64,000 nucleotides of DNA from Plasmopara viticola (taxonomy: Eukaryota > Oomycota > Peronosporomycetes > Peronosporales > Peronosporaceae). This document shows positions 11,983-24,499 of the stretch, piece after piece. Positions within the stretch are counted from its first letter, which is position 1. Each line of letters begins with the position of its first letter. The notes beneath the pieces are model-generated. The model did not search any database and was not told the origin of the DNA. It worked only from the letters and a program-made list of their open reading frames with translations. The stretch lies in assembly GCA_001695595.3 (NCBI GenBank), contig MBPM02000041.1, forward strand, positions 186,001 to 250,000, in the 5' to 3' direction. A program made the position numbers and the translations under genes.

Positions 11983-14900
11983 ACATTCCAAAATATAAGC
12001 TGAATATTTCCTACAAATTTTCGGTAAAACCCATTGTGGGACAATATTTTAAAGTTACCATCGATTAATGTAATTTTTAACATGAGTCAATGTGCAGCTC
12101 AAAAATAAGCCTTGTTGGTTTGTGACCTATGTCACTAACGTCGCACCATATCGTAATATTCGAGCTACACTTGGCCCATAATAATTTTCCCAAAGTTGAC
12201 TACAGCACCTAATATAAAGAAGGCGTGCAAAAAAACACGGTTACCGGTCAACGATCATAAGGGATCAATAGACTGCCATTTAAATCGATTTATTTACTAA
12301 AATATATAATCTACCTCTAGTTGAATGAATTCGTCGCAATCTAGGCATCTTACTCGTCGCATGTATGAATAAATGCCTTCTTTGCAATTCGGATATATGG
12401 GACTATTGTTTAAAATCTGGTATGTGTATTTGACCGTCTCGATAGAAAGCGGGTGTGTAAAGTGTGGCGACAGCAGTTTGGTCAAAATGTACTTTCATCA
12501 TTTAAGTTTTTCTCCTTGATGTAATGGTATTGATTAAATATCTTTTTTTCTATATACTTTTGATTAAAATATTATAGCGGATTATAAAATATATCTACTA
12601 GTACAATATCCCACTTTACTCAGTATTTTCCAAAGCACCACTTCCTATAGCGAAAGAATTATCAGGATTTTACCGGTTACATTCTGAGAACTTGCAACAA
12701 AGGGATTGTCCAGATGCCTTAGCGGTACAGTAATAGTATTGTGATACATGCAAGTCAAATGTACCGCTATGACAATTACTTATACTATCATACATGATCA
12801 ATTTTCGATCCCTGCCATTCGATAGTGAGCTTAAGCGATGGGACCTCTCTTTATTAGTATCAAGCCGAGGATTTGCTTATCTCACACAGCACCAAAGATA
12901 TGCTGTTGCAGGTGCATTGCGGAAAAGGGACGGTGCTCGAATGCTGCGCTAGCGGTAGACCAACCGAGTCATATTATAAACAAGTTTAATCTACTCTATA
13001 AAAGTTGTTGAGCTGCTGAGACAATCATACATTTCTTTATCCCTATTGACTGACTCGATAGTGATAACACAAAGTCTGCAATTGGCTTAACGATGGGACC
13101 TTCTTTAAGGATCGAATGCGAGATTTCTACACAGCACCAAAGATATGGTGCCTATCCTCGTTAAAGCTCGTCCACGATCATGAACAGATCGGCCGAAATG
13201 AGGTCTTTGAATATCTTTGATTCTTACCATTTACGAATTTGCTTCCTTCTGCGCTGATCTGTCGACATTCAACGCTTCCGATGCATCTCTCTCTCCTTCG
13301 TAGCTTTGCTATTGCATTGATGACCATCAATGCCTTTGGCAATGCTCAAACGTATGACGTCATCGTTGTGGGGAGTGGACCGGGGGGTCTCGTTGCTGCT
13401 GAGTACCTGTCAAGAGATCCCACTGTTAAAGTATTGATTTTGGAAGCCGGTCCCAACTCTTTAGCCGCTACGGGCGGAGCCGACGTTCCAGACTATGCTC
13501 AAGGACAAGCCTTGACGAAATTCGATGTTCCTGGCGAATTCGACAGTGTCATATACAATGAGGCGAACGAACGGTACCGTGTCGATTGGATCAGCGACAC
13601 CTACATGTGGCTCGGCAAACTTGTGGGGGGATGCTCCTCTATCGGCGCCGCACTTTATACCCGTCCGCCTGACGCATACGTCGTTCAGACAGAGTGGCCG
13701 TATTCAGCAGCTCAGATGGTTGCCAAGATGGATGAGAATGAACAGCTGCATGGCCACACAGACAGACCGTCGAGTGATGGAGTCTGGTACACGCAAGAAG
13801 GGTATTCATTCGTATCCAAGGCTCTTTTGGCAAAGGGGTATGGCGAGCGAACCTTAAACGACGCTGAAGCACGAAATCAGAGAAGCAAAACGTTTGGTCA
13901 TGCCCCGTTTACGATCAAAGACGGCAAACAGGATACCCCTGCCAATGCTTTTTGGGGACAAATGAGCGGTCGGAGCAACGTGAAGCTTCAAACTGAAGCT
14001 ACAGTTGATTACATCCTTCGAAGTGCTGGTGGTATAGCGACGGGCGTCGTTTACAACGGTGGAACTCAAGCCCTACTCTCGACTCGAGGTGCTGTGCTCA
14101 TGGCTGCGGGTGCCTTAAGTACGCCAAAGGTCCTGATTCAAAGTGGTATTGGTCCAAGCTCCCAGCTCAATCTTCTTAGCGGACGCAACGATTTCAAAGG
14201 AATCTCTCAAGCAGCAGGATGGGTGGTGAACGACAATGTGGGAAAAAACTTGTTTGATCCAAATGTGGTGTACGCTTCATTCTCGCACCCAAAAGTGAGC
14301 TCATTTTCGTACAAGAATCGACCAAAGTGGGCGATCGACCAGTACATGAACCAAAGCTTCTCCGGACCATGGGCCAGCACTGGACCACCCCTAATAAGCT
14401 ACGAAATCGACGACGTTCAAGGACGCACATACGAGTTCCAGACAACTCTACTCACCAATGGTTTTGGCCAATTCTCGGACCGCAGCGATGCATTTACCCT
14501 TTCCTTGTACGTCAAGAATCCAGAGTCAAGGGCAGCCTCGGGATTCGACAGCGATGGTAGCTGGAAAGCATTTCAGGAAGGTACACCATACTTTAACACA
14601 AGCCGTGATCTTGCTGCGCTGCAAATATATGCACAGCGTATGGTCGGCGCCATGGTGGATGAAGGAGCGACGTTTCTCACGGCTGCTTCGGACGAGGCTT
14701 CGGTATCGAACTGGGTTGCAAAGGATCATGATTATATTACCCACCAATTTGGCGGTAGTTGCTACGCGTCAAGCAATTCGAACGACCCAAAACGGTGCGC
14801 TGATGAAAAGCTTCGGGTTATCGGCATGACCAACGTGTTCGTGGCGGATGCGAGTGCCATGCGAGATGGGACAGTCAATCCGTATGGCTTTATCATGTAT

Positions 14901-15099
14901 ATTGGCCGAGAGGCTGCCGATGAAGCGAAAGCTTATCTTGCTTCGGGGCTACATCTCAAAGAAGGATTCTCTCAAACTGTAGCTGCATAAGTCAAGCTTT
15001 CGCTTCTTTAATATCCTTTTTTGACAAATCTAGCAAATTGTTGAGAAATTGGGTCGTTTATTCGACTTGACTTGATTTAAAATTCAGACTCCGCGATAG
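11983..15099. repeat. Right arm of the 13.2-kb inverted duplication
   Basis: This is the reverse-complement partner of 1934-5048. It starts at ACATTCCAAAATATAAGC (inner boundary) and ends at CCGCGATAG (outer boundary, 15091-15099). The GMC gene and its upstream region are almost unchanged between the arms. The inner ~500 bases (11983-12485) are more diverged. One to three bases of net indel separate the arms. Confidence 0.95.
13281..14990 (+). CDS. Secreted GMC-family flavin oxidoreductase, cellobiose-dehydrogenase-like (copy 2)
   Basis: This 569-residue protein matches copy 1 at all but about nine positions. Three of these are in the signal peptide, and the others are spread through the protein (for example D/E, A/T and V/I changes). 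All key features are present: the signal peptide, GSGPGG at 31-36, His488 in THQFGGSC and Asn533 in DGTVNPYGF. The frame is intact, so both copies could be active. The ATG at 13281 is the equivalent of the start chosen for copy 1; the frame upstream of it has no ATG. The intergenic sequence upstream is shared with copy 1, so the two are probably regulated alike (inference). Confidence 0.9.
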   Translation: MHLSLLRSFAIALMTINAFGNAQTYDVIVVGSGPGGLVAAEYLSRDPTVKVLILEAGPNSLAATGGADVPDYAQGQALTKFDVPGEFDSVIYNEANERYRVDWISDTYMWLGKLVGGCSSIGAALYTRPPDAYVVQTEWPYSAAQMVAKMDENEQLHGHTDRPSSDGVWYTQEGYSFVSKALLAKGYGERTLNDAEARNQRSKTFGHAPFTIKDGKQDTPANAFWGQMSGRSNVKLQTEATVDYILRSAGGIATGVVYNGGTQALLSTRGAVLMAAGALSTPKVLIQSGIGPSSQLNLLSGRNDFKGISQAAGWVVNDNVGKNLFDPNVVYASFSHPKVSSFSYKNRPKWAIDQYMNQSFSGPWASTGPPLISYEIDDVQGRTYEFQTTLLTNGFGQFSDRSDAFTLSLYVKNPESRAASGFDSDGSWKAFQEGTPYFNTSRDLAALQIYAQRMVGAMVDEGATFLTAASDEASVSNWVAKDHDYITHQFGGSCYASSNSNDPKRCADEKLRVIGMTNVFVADASAMRDGTVNPYGFIMYIGREAADEAKAYLASGLHLKEGFSQTVAA

Positions 15100-17464
15100 A
15101 AAATTAGACCCAGAAAGATATGCAGATCGCAATCTTGACGCAGCGTATTGATTAGCAGTATCTCGAGGAAGGCCTTACGGCGAGCACTCATCCTTTGATT
15201 TGGCTTTAGTCAAATCGTTATTAAGAAAACATTCACATCCGTGCTAGATTGACGTTTATGCAAGGCTCCTAGGAAAATGATGGGTATTATCGAAAGTTCT
15301 TTCTCAAATCGACCATGAGATTGCATGATATGAGCGAAGTACCGAATGTTCGTGAAAGCAACGTGCTGTTCACGGGTAAACATATACCGACACGCCTCCT
15401 CGGTCAATCCTATCGCCACAAAACAAATTGTATGGCGGAATTTTTTTCAAGAAAGTGGCAGATGCAGCACTTTTACTGAACTCTGAATCCTTGATTGTAA
15501 AATCGAAAGCAGCAGAAAACTTATTAGAGTGTCGAAGTCAGCAATACAAAAATTGGCTACAAGGAGAAAACCATCCTTGAGCCGGGTGCGCGATCAGATT
15601 GGACAATTTGAAGTGTGCCTGAGCTCAATCATCGACGATAGTGACCGTTTTTAAATGAGCGATTTCGCAAAAGGACATCGATTTAGCACGCTTTAGAGAT
15701 TAGCTGATCGATGCCCCCCCCTAAAGTAAAGCGCTATAAGACTCGAAACCAACTATCGTTGTTTAGCTCAATGGCCACCAAAGGACCACCACTTTGTTGC
15801 TTCTGTCCTCAAATTGGAATGATCATCGGTAAATTCTATCGCAGACACTTAAGTGGCTCCAAAAGCTTTGTGTGGTTAAATAGGGCGCCATTTTGCAAAA
15901 AGATAAGAAGAGACACCGAAGCGAAGAATATCGTCGATTGTGGCAATCGTTTGAAGTTCCGATATCGAACCGTTTTATGACAGATCCTGAAAGCAAAGCG
16001 CAGTATATCGAATAGGAGATTTCGACACATCAACAGTCAGATTGTATGATCACTCTTTTTCCATCTTACGCAGAAGAAAAAATATATACGCATTAACTAG
16101 GCTTCTGCCCATAAAATTATGCTGTTTGGATTTGAGTAAGATATGCCATTTAGCTGGTATTGACTGCCAGATACGAACGTAACGATTTCGACAAGCCTCT
16201 CTTCATGACGCTCGTTGTATAGTTTATTTTTCGCATTGGGCACTCACTTACGAGCTTCTCGGGTATTATCTTAAGTTCTCTTGTCGCCTTTGCTATTTCA
16301 GTAGCACAGAGGAACCATATTTACGCAAGTTATCTCGAATTTGTTGATCCACAAAGTTTTGCGTGCAAAAAGCTGAGATCTATCGACAATCATACACTGC
16401 AAATCAATATAATTTAATTTTGAACGAGCAAACTTAAACAAATATGGATAAATTGCGATCTCTCTTCTTGTTTACCTTGATGTCAACGCATGAACGTAGA
16501 CCAATGCTCATTCCTGTAATGTTTAAGTGTTACCAGATGTCGCTTGGATTACAAACATTTTTGAGAACTGATCCAATCATGACTCTTTTTATTTTCGTAA
16601 CATTTATCTATAAAGATCTAACATAACTAAAGTTAATCAGATCAAAAGCTTTCACCCTTAATTCGACGGCGAGTCAAGGCGGGTGGTTTTTTTCCTCTTC
16701 CGCTCCCACTTCTGACTGACCCACGCAATCGACATGCTTCGAAACCAGCTGCAAATTCGAAACAATCTAGAAATATAGAATTGGTTTGTTTCCAGTTGTC
16801 GTTAAAAATGCTATCGGCTCCTTTGGCAGTAGATGTGATTCCTACCATAAGATTTTCCGAAATACTGAGCCGCTAAGACCAGCTCGATGCGTTCGTAAAC
16901 CTTCTCGATGAGACAAATGCAAACTCGTTCCCTTTCAAAATTCATACGCTGTTCTAAGCTTCTTGAAGTTTTCCTAATAAAAGTTATAGTGATGGTCTTT
17001 GTCAATTTGACATTGACTCAAACGAACGCGCTTTCCGTGTTAGCCTGAGCGTGGCTTAAATCGACGGGAATTCCTTGTACATCTGAATTGAACTTCTGAG
17101 ATACTTATATTCAGAGCGATAGACACAAAAATGTCGAGGATTAATGTGAACAATTAGCTTAGCTTAAATGAAATCTAAAGACACACTACTTGTAATACTC
17201 AGGGAATGATAATTTGTCGGACACTATTGTAAATTGTCTTTTGTTTTCTCATACAACGAGTCCAAACGAAACAGCTCAAAATTAATGAGTCAAATCTAGC
17301 AAAGCCAAGTGGGTAAAGTTTAGCATTCTCCGTGCTTTCGGTAGCGGCACAGAAATTCACCAAAAGCCAAAAGCTCACCAACCGAAGCAGTTCCAGATGT
17401 TTGTACCAGAGCAGCGTGCACTATTGAGCGTTAGAATTGTGCTGATAGACAATTCTTTGTAATA
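15100..17464. other. Intergenic, no supported gene
   Basis: This is AT-rich DNA just outside the right arm. Open frames of 60-89 codons occur (for example 15711-15980 plus, starting in a run of C, and 16444-16626 plus). They show no domain that I recognise and no supporting context. Confidence 0.5.
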
Positions 17465-17960
17465 TATCCCACTATGTGGCTCGTATTGACAATCACAGGA
17501 TAAATGGCTTCTCAATATGCGGCTCGTATCAACAATCACAGGCTGACTCGCTTCTCACTGTACGACCACCAGCATCCTTTTCTTGAACTCTTAAACTTAA
17601 GACAGCAAGTGCTATTATGTACCGCAGACACGAAGAAAGCTGATCAAAGTTCGGTCATCGGGTGAGGCTTCGGCGGCGAGCGAAATGACGTCGGTGAAGG
17701 AGCCGTATTGTTAGTTGCCTAAAGCAAATTAAGAAGTGATAATTTAATTGAGAGCTCCTACAATTTCTTGTCTTGCTACAGCTTATCTGGTAACTTTCAG
17801 CCATCTACTGCTACCATCCTAAAGACCATTGTTCTTTCTTGCTCCATTTGAGTTTTTGATTTTCAATGATTATGGGACATCTGGAGCTTTCTTCTGGCCC
17901 AAAACTGTATATCGCCAGATCGTATGGATTATAGTAATGCATGTATATTTTTAAAATTGG
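17465..17960 (-). repeat. LTR fragment of a Gypsy-type element, with a 43-bp tandem duplication at its end
   Basis: Read on the minus strand this matches the LTRs at 23,95x-24,499 and 45,169-45,64x. Shared blocks are GGTAGC-GTAGATGGCTGAAAG, then AGC-GTAGCAAGACAA-AAATT, then CTCGCCGCC-AAGCCTC. At its end a 43-bp unit is duplicated (17471-17513 and 17514-17556), each with the CTGTGATTGT and ATACGAGCC blocks. The same end block occurs once in the 45-kb LTR. The TGTGACG head of the LTR is missing here. Confidence 0.75.
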
Positions 17961-20900
17961 AATTATTTAGCGTGAAGCTACGCCCACAAAGGCGTTTTTA
18001 GCTTATGCTTCTACTCTTAAGCTCCTTCGCTGTCTTCTAGAAAGTTACACTTAAGTACTTTAAGTTATCTTAGATCTTTAATACGAAAACAGGGGTGTTG
18101 GCGGATCTCTAGGATAAGAGGTGAGCTTTGACGCTCTCTCCGTGATGACAAATGTAGAGTTTTTCTCACTAGCGTCTAAGCCCAGGTGACCTTTTTGCAA
18201 AAAAAGAAAGCCGTCTGTGCATTTTTTGCCGCGTAAGGTGTACAGGTGGCATTTTTTTGCTGTCGGTTTGTCATCGTAAGATAACCAGGTCACAAATCTC
18301 AATAAATGTCGGTAGAGTCTAATTTCTCAGTCTTTTCCTATTGGTTGTAATGTGAGATATTTTACATTGAATGATCGAAGGATATCTCTATAATTAGTAT
18401 AAGAAAAGACCCAAAGGCCATGCTCTTATTGCAATGACGCATCAAGTCTATGTTTAGAAACTAGATGCAAGCTTGAAGACTTTATTTTAAAATTGAAATC
18501 GCGTATTTCTGTGCATTCTTCTAATCTTAGAGATCAGATATTGTAAACAGTCGCTCGCTGAGAAATTGGCAAGGTGCTCTGTCACGAATTTGTTATTACT
18601 TAATAGGCTTTCTTGTTAGGTAAATTGATATCTGTAATAGTTGTTAGAAAGCTTTGCTAGATCGAATGTCATATTTCTGTAGCAGCGGTGATTAGGATAG
18701 CAACTTCTCGTGTAACTTGCCGTACATGTAGCAGAATACATTTTGGCGCAAAACCAAGCCAATAATTGGTTTAGAAAGACTATATACTTGCGATAGATGG
18801 AGCGATCAAAAGCCCAGCCTTCTACGAGCCTTGCACTGGCAAGTTCAATTTTTTCGACTAATACGGCAACTGAAAACAGCGGGAACTTTCAAACATATTC
18901 CAAATATGAAAGCCATTTGGTGCCTAAGAATTCAGCAGTTTTGAACACGCTTTTGGCACTAGCAATCTCGTAAGATGCTAAGTTTTTATTTATTATCGAA
19001 ATCAGCCGAAAGATGCTTCCTTTTAACATAGAAAACGATTGCAGACTTTTACGCACAAACATGAAAGTTTGCAACACATATCGTTAAGCTTTTCTCACCA
19101 TGATATTGACAGGATTGTTATAATAACAGCCACCCAATTTTACGTTTATACACCAGTCAACATGTAATATTGCTGCGCGATACCAATATCTTACAGTAAA
19201 GAGAGTCGCATTAGCTTACGTTTTACAAACGATGATTTTGTTCCAACACCCGTCTCAACCATTTGTTATAATACAAAGTAGATGTTACCCATAAGGGCTC
19301 TACTCTTGCTGACAAGGATAGTCACCAGCTACCGGGTGTGACGTAACCGTCGTCACCTGCGCTTTTCCGGTAACGACTATCTGGGAGAAACAAAAACATA
19401 GACAAACTCTAAAGATTAGATCGAATTGTGTTTAAAATGGCTATTAAAATATTTGGATACTGTTACCTTTTAAAAAGGTCAGCCATCAAATTATGCCACA
19501 AATTTAATGGACGTTTTATTGTTCAATAATTTTAGAAATTGCGTACATCATCGATTTTCCAAAAATGGTACATTCTTCGGATTTAAATATGTTTATTCTT
19601 AGGTCTTCGACCTCGCACAAGTTTCAAGGTAACCCTTAAAGCGTTACCACCCCGTTGGCGAAGGAAATAGCGTGGGCTCTTAAATAGCATGATAGTACAC
19701 TACATGGCAACCACAATATTGACCGTTAGGCTAAGGCAGAATTTCCTAAAGGTGTGTTTAGAACCAGCCGTACTAGCAAAAAGCTTGCAGCTGAACATAG
19801 CAACTTTTGGGTACAGTTCGTACACGTCGCACATTTACGGCTGTCAACACGTAAATGTCGCAGTTTAATTCGTCAAGGAAGCTCAATTCCCCTTTGAAAG
19901 CCCCCAAAGTGCCGCGATCTGACCAGATTTGCTGATCTCAATTACAATCTTAGTAAATCGATATATCTCATGGAGTAAGCGCACATCAACTGCAGCAGAA
20001 ATCTCCAGGATTCTTTGACCACCAGGGTAAATCATATCCTCACGTGGAGCACGTCACGAAGAAAAGACGATTACATTCGAAATATTCGTGTAAAGTAGCG
20101 CGATTGTACCGCTATATTTTCTTAGGATACGCTTGACCGGCTCCATCATGACGCTTTAAGATCTTTGTGTTGAAGCAACAGATGATTTGCAACCTTTTAT
20201 CTGCACGATAGGTTGTGCTGGCAGTGGCCGTGAAAGTGGCTGAAAAATTGATTTGTCAAGATTAAACCATATCGAGTTGTTGGTCGTAGAAAAAATCTTT
20301 AAGCTAACACATATCAAGGGATTAACACTGCAATTTCCATTGGTGAATAATCGCCCTGGCCGACGATGTTGCCCACATTGTTACAGGGAGTGAGATTGTC
20401 AGGGACAAGATCCCAATGTATAACCTGAATGGCTAAGTCACTACTGCTGTGTGCACGACACACCCACATTCAGATACAAACGCAAGTTGCCGTCCTATGA
20501 GACGCCGGGCAAAAAGCTTGACAAAATTGGAACGACACTTCAAATGATGACTACCCGGTCGTTGCAGGCCATGGTGCAATTAGTATGCTTATTTAATTCG
20601 CGCGATCTGGGAGGTTTCCGACGACCCCTTTTTGCGTAAATGTTTACAAACGATTTTTTTTTTAAAAAGACGCCGTGTCAGGTTGACCCTGCGGCAGCTA
20701 TGCCTATGTTTTTGTCCACGTACCAAATTCCGCATGAATTTTACACGCTATCGTAAGACGCTTAATAATATTAATCAGCTCGTTCTTTATTTTGCATGGG
20801 ATTTTATAAATAGCGTAGACTATAAAACAAAATTAATGGCTACTCATTTGAACAAGTGGGGCTTTCAATATAATAGAAGTCGACCAGATACTGTCTTGCC

Positions 20901-21391
20901 CTTTATGATCACTTATTGAAGCATAATGCCCCTCCAAAAGTATTTCACACTTCAGCTTATCTTTCATTTGATACATGACGTGGACCGCATATACTAGGTA
21001 TACCGTATAGTGAAAAATCTATCTGTCCACTGATGGTGGATAAACTGCAATCGTTGTCGAGGAGCCAGACACTCTAATTCAGCATCCTTGATTGCGATAA
21101 GCAACAGGATATTTCCCTTGATGCCATCGAAAGAATAATGCTGCTGACCATTGTAGAACAACTCAGATTTTTTATCTTGTATAGCTTTGCAAGGCCTCCG
21201 GAGTTTGCAGTGTACATACATATTGAGGGCTCAGTCTAACTGCTTCTGTATTCCTCTTAATTGTGGTATAAACTTCCTTAGTGTAACTGCTGGAATTGAT
21301 GTAATATTAGCTAGTCCTTAAGACTACAACAATATGACTCAAGTGGTCTTCAAAGCCAGTCAATTTTTTTCAGAGCAGCTGTGAGCGATAC
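17961..21391. other. Gene-poor DNA with an LTR head fragment at 19337
   Basis: TGTGACGTAACCGTCGTCACC at 19337 matches the first bases of the LTR found at 24,499 (minus) and 45,169 (plus). The match fades after about 50 bases. It sits inside an imperfect inverted repeat (GATAGTCACC at 19316, CGACTATC near 19380). No coding frame of note otherwise; frames of 60-95 codons near 20.45-20.92 kb show no domain that I recognise. Confidence 0.5.
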
Positions 21392-21532
21392 ATTGTTAAG
21401 CTATGCTTAGGCAAAACCCCGTAATGATATAAAGCAGTTACGAGACTAAGCAATTTGATGACATTATCAAGCCATGCTTAGTATGAATCCCGTAATTATA
21501 TAAAGCAGTTACGAGACAAAGCGATTTGATGT
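21392..21532. repeat. Tandem duplication of a 70-bp unit
   Basis: The units at 21392-21461 and 21462-21532 share ATGCTTAG, CCCGTAAT-ATATAAAGCAG, TTACGAGAC-AAGC and ATTTGATG. They differ at roughly a tenth to a fifth of positions, so the duplication is not recent. Confidence 0.85.
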
Positions 21533-23950
21533 CACCGTGGCATTCGATCGTCCTTACGGCATCACTAGCCAATCCAGTCATATCAAATTAAGTATTCTGC
21601 CAAAAGGGGTAGATCTGACTCCTCATTGGTTATTATCTACCCGATTTCGTTAAGCAACACATCACTTTCTGGAATAGGCGGTTGTGCGACATACTTAGAG
21701 TATCGACTTTGTTGCACACAGAAGGTTAGTGACAAGTGCGGTGTTTCGTATGCCGAACGAGGTCAATCTTTGCATTTTTGGCAACGTAGGCCCAAAATGC
21801 ATCGGCTTATTACAACAACTATTATCTAGGGACACGATGCTCCATGAATGCCACGGCGTCAACCTCTTGCTAAACTCCCTAAACAGGTGAGACTTTTGGT
21901 GGTAAATTCCCAAATACTTTATCTGAAAAATTCATCTTAGAATTCTTTGTGATACAAAAGAGTATACCGAATCCATAAGCTCGATCAGAATTTGGAGCCC
22001 AGACGCAACGTAAGCCTTGAATGGGGTATCTTAGACATCTTCGTCTAAGACTAAGGATGAATATATGTATTTTGGGGGGGCATTATAACAAATATTATAT
22101 CATCGTTTTAGCTACAAGTCACTTTGAGCTCTCAGGTTCAGTCATTAGGTAGCGCCTTCGATCAGCTTGCACCTGTAAGTTGCCGACAATCTCATCGGAT
22201 AATGACGGGTTCGTTCTAATACCAAGTATTCTTTCTATTCTAAGGAGCTATGTTACCCGCTTGAGGACCGCTTTTGATGATACTTGGTATTACCGCTTAT
22301 CAAATAAATGGATATAGCTTTATGTGCTCTCATGGTTTGTAAGGTGACGTAGTTTTTACGCTATATTATAAGTAAGAAAACGCATGCGCGAAGCGCACCT
22401 GATCGTACGAGGTTTTAAAAGGCTATCTGAAACTCTTACCTGAAATGCGAAGTGTGTTGAGTGATATTTGTTTTTGCAGCTATCTATCTCTTCATCGCCT
22501 ATCCGCATAAGTCGGAAGAAAAACTGTGTCGTGGATGATCGTGTCACTTCTGATCGTCGGACTACACATGCATTGTGTAGTTCAAAATAGATTCGTCTAT
22601 TTTGACGCAAACTAATGTTGCTTAAATAGCTATATCTGTCTGCTCGTGCTACGTTTACCAATACAAATATTTTCTCTAGAAGACTGAGGGCACCGTAAAA
22701 AGATTTTGAAGAACATTTGCAGGTATTCTTGTCACAGGTGAAGCAATTAGTTCTTTTCGTAAGGCCGGGCATTTAAATTATTATTAAATAATGTGAAAAA
22801 CGCATATTTCGCTCTTTTTAGACCATTAGTTAGGACGAAGTTTAAGAGCTCGCATACAAACGCCATATAAATGACGAAGAGGGTATAACGAATCGTCTTA
22901 CGCCACAACAATTAAAAGCGCATTATGCGCATTCTCGAAAAGCAAGAAGTCTATTAATCTGATCAAAATGGATACGGATGTAGCATTATTTCTACGGATA
23001 TAAGCTTTGTTACTGAAGACTCTGAGAGAGAAAAGTACAGAAAAGAATACTATACATCCGGATACCTTTGCATCGCGTCATAAAATTGTATGTGTATCGT
23101 TAGAAGTTTGATACATCGACCTCCAGTGAATAAAACTGTTTATTGTTTATGAGGGCAAAATTTAGCAGCAGTCATCACACACAAGCGGGTTCACAATCAA
23201 ATCACGGATAAGACGAAATCTGCTATAATGCACAAGGTGTTAACATGAGCTGTGAGCAGCACATGCTCGTATTTCGCATCCAAAAATTGACAAGCGTGAA
23301 ACAAAGTTCTGGAAATGCTCATGCTCGGAACACGTCAGTTTAGTATTTTTGTGCTTCCAGTGCTCGTCAAAGTTGCCACAAAATCCAAGAAATGAAGGTG
23401 AAGTTCATTTATTTTACCTTAGTATGAAGATACTATGCTTGCAGGTCATGGTCTAATTGTTTAGAGCCAATTAACCATGCGTCATTTAAAATTTCTCAAC
23501 TTTTGAAGTGCGTACACTAGTTGGAACAAGTTTAACATTAAAATAACTCGCGAATGCCAATCCAGCACAATCGCCGATCATCAAGGTAACTAACTTTAAC
23601 CGCTCAGATTTTCATTTTAATGACCAGTAGTAGGCTGTATATGGCTCCGTTGTACGTAACAAAATCTTCATGTGCAGTTAGACTTACGTATCTTTGAAGC
23701 TGCTTTTAGAGAAAGCAGATATTCAGGTCATATTCAACTTACAAGAGCACAAAATAATTTCTTACCTCTGTTGCACATCCTGCACGCTATTGAGAGTCAA
23801 CTAGCAAGGTCAGTAGCACTGCTAATCTTGTAAGCAATTTGCTTAATCAAATGACATTGTAAGAAGAATTTAACGTATCACCAATTTAGCGCCTAAACAT
23901 GTATCCTTCCTCTTTTCCTGTTAATATTTTTATAATATTGATTGCCATTT
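21533..23950. other. Gene-poor DNA
   Basis: One ATG-started frame stands out (22356-22772, minus, described separately). The rest shows no coding signal that I can support. Confidence 0.5.
22356..22772 (-). CDS. Hypothetical 138-residue ORF
   Basis: The frame opens with ATG and has a cysteine-rich start (FTCDKNTCKC), then a basic, otherwise featureless sequence. There is no signal peptide and no domain that I recognise. It lies alone in repeat-rich DNA. It could be a transposon relic or a chance frame. Confidence 0.2.
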   Translation of the reverse strand: MPGLTKRTNCFTCDKNTCKCSSKSFYGALSLLEKIFVLVNVARADRYSYLSNISLRQNRRIYFELHNACVVRRSEVTRSSTTQFFFRLMRIGDEEIDSCKNKYHSTHFAFQVRVSDSLLKPRTIRCASRMRFLTYNIA

Positions 23951-24499
23951 TCAGTAAAATTCTTGACAAAAGACAGGATACTTACTACAAAGAAAATGTG
24001 GATACCAACGAATATAGAAAGGTAGCGATCTAATTAGAATAGCTCCTGCCTCACTAACGCATTTGTACGTCCCGGTGTTACACAGTCGCGGAGGAAGCTT
24101 AATTAAGGCCGGTCGTCGGGCGAGGCTTAGGCGGCGAGGCGAGAAGTCAGTGAAGGAAGAGAAGTGTTGATTACTCAAAAAGGATCGACAAGTAATATCA
24201 AATGGAGATCTCTCACAAATTTTTGTCTTGCTACAACCTTAGTGGTAGCTCTCAGTCACCTACTGCAACCAAAATGTTTTCCGTCACTTTTTTGATTTCT
24301 TAGACATCCTAGAATACTTTCAAATGTAAAATCTCTTGGCTTCCAATAACAATGGATTAATTGGAATCTGTACTAGTTTGCAGCCGTAGATTCGCCTTTT
24401 ATTAGGGACATTACTAATGCGTATGTATTCTTGGAATGTCTTATTCTATGGCGTAATAGCCGTTACCGGTTAACCTGCTGGTGACAACGTTACGTCACA
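23951..24499 (-). repeat. LTR (3' on the minus strand) of a decayed Gypsy element
   Basis: On the minus strand the LTR begins with TGTGACGTAACG at 24499. It continues with blocks shared with the LTRs at 17.5-18.0 and 45.2-45.6 kb, including GAGCTACCACTAAGG, TTGTAGCAAGACAAAAATT and CGCCTAAGCCTCGCC. The other boundary, near 23,95x, is approximate. The pol remnant lies directly before it on the same strand, so this is the 3' LTR. No matching 5' LTR was found past 28.9 kb. Confidence 0.75.

Noticed and set aside
19316..19388. Imperfect inverted repeat around an LTR head fragment
   Set aside because: Arms match only in pieces; probably a by-product of the GTGACG/CGTCAC content of the LTR start.
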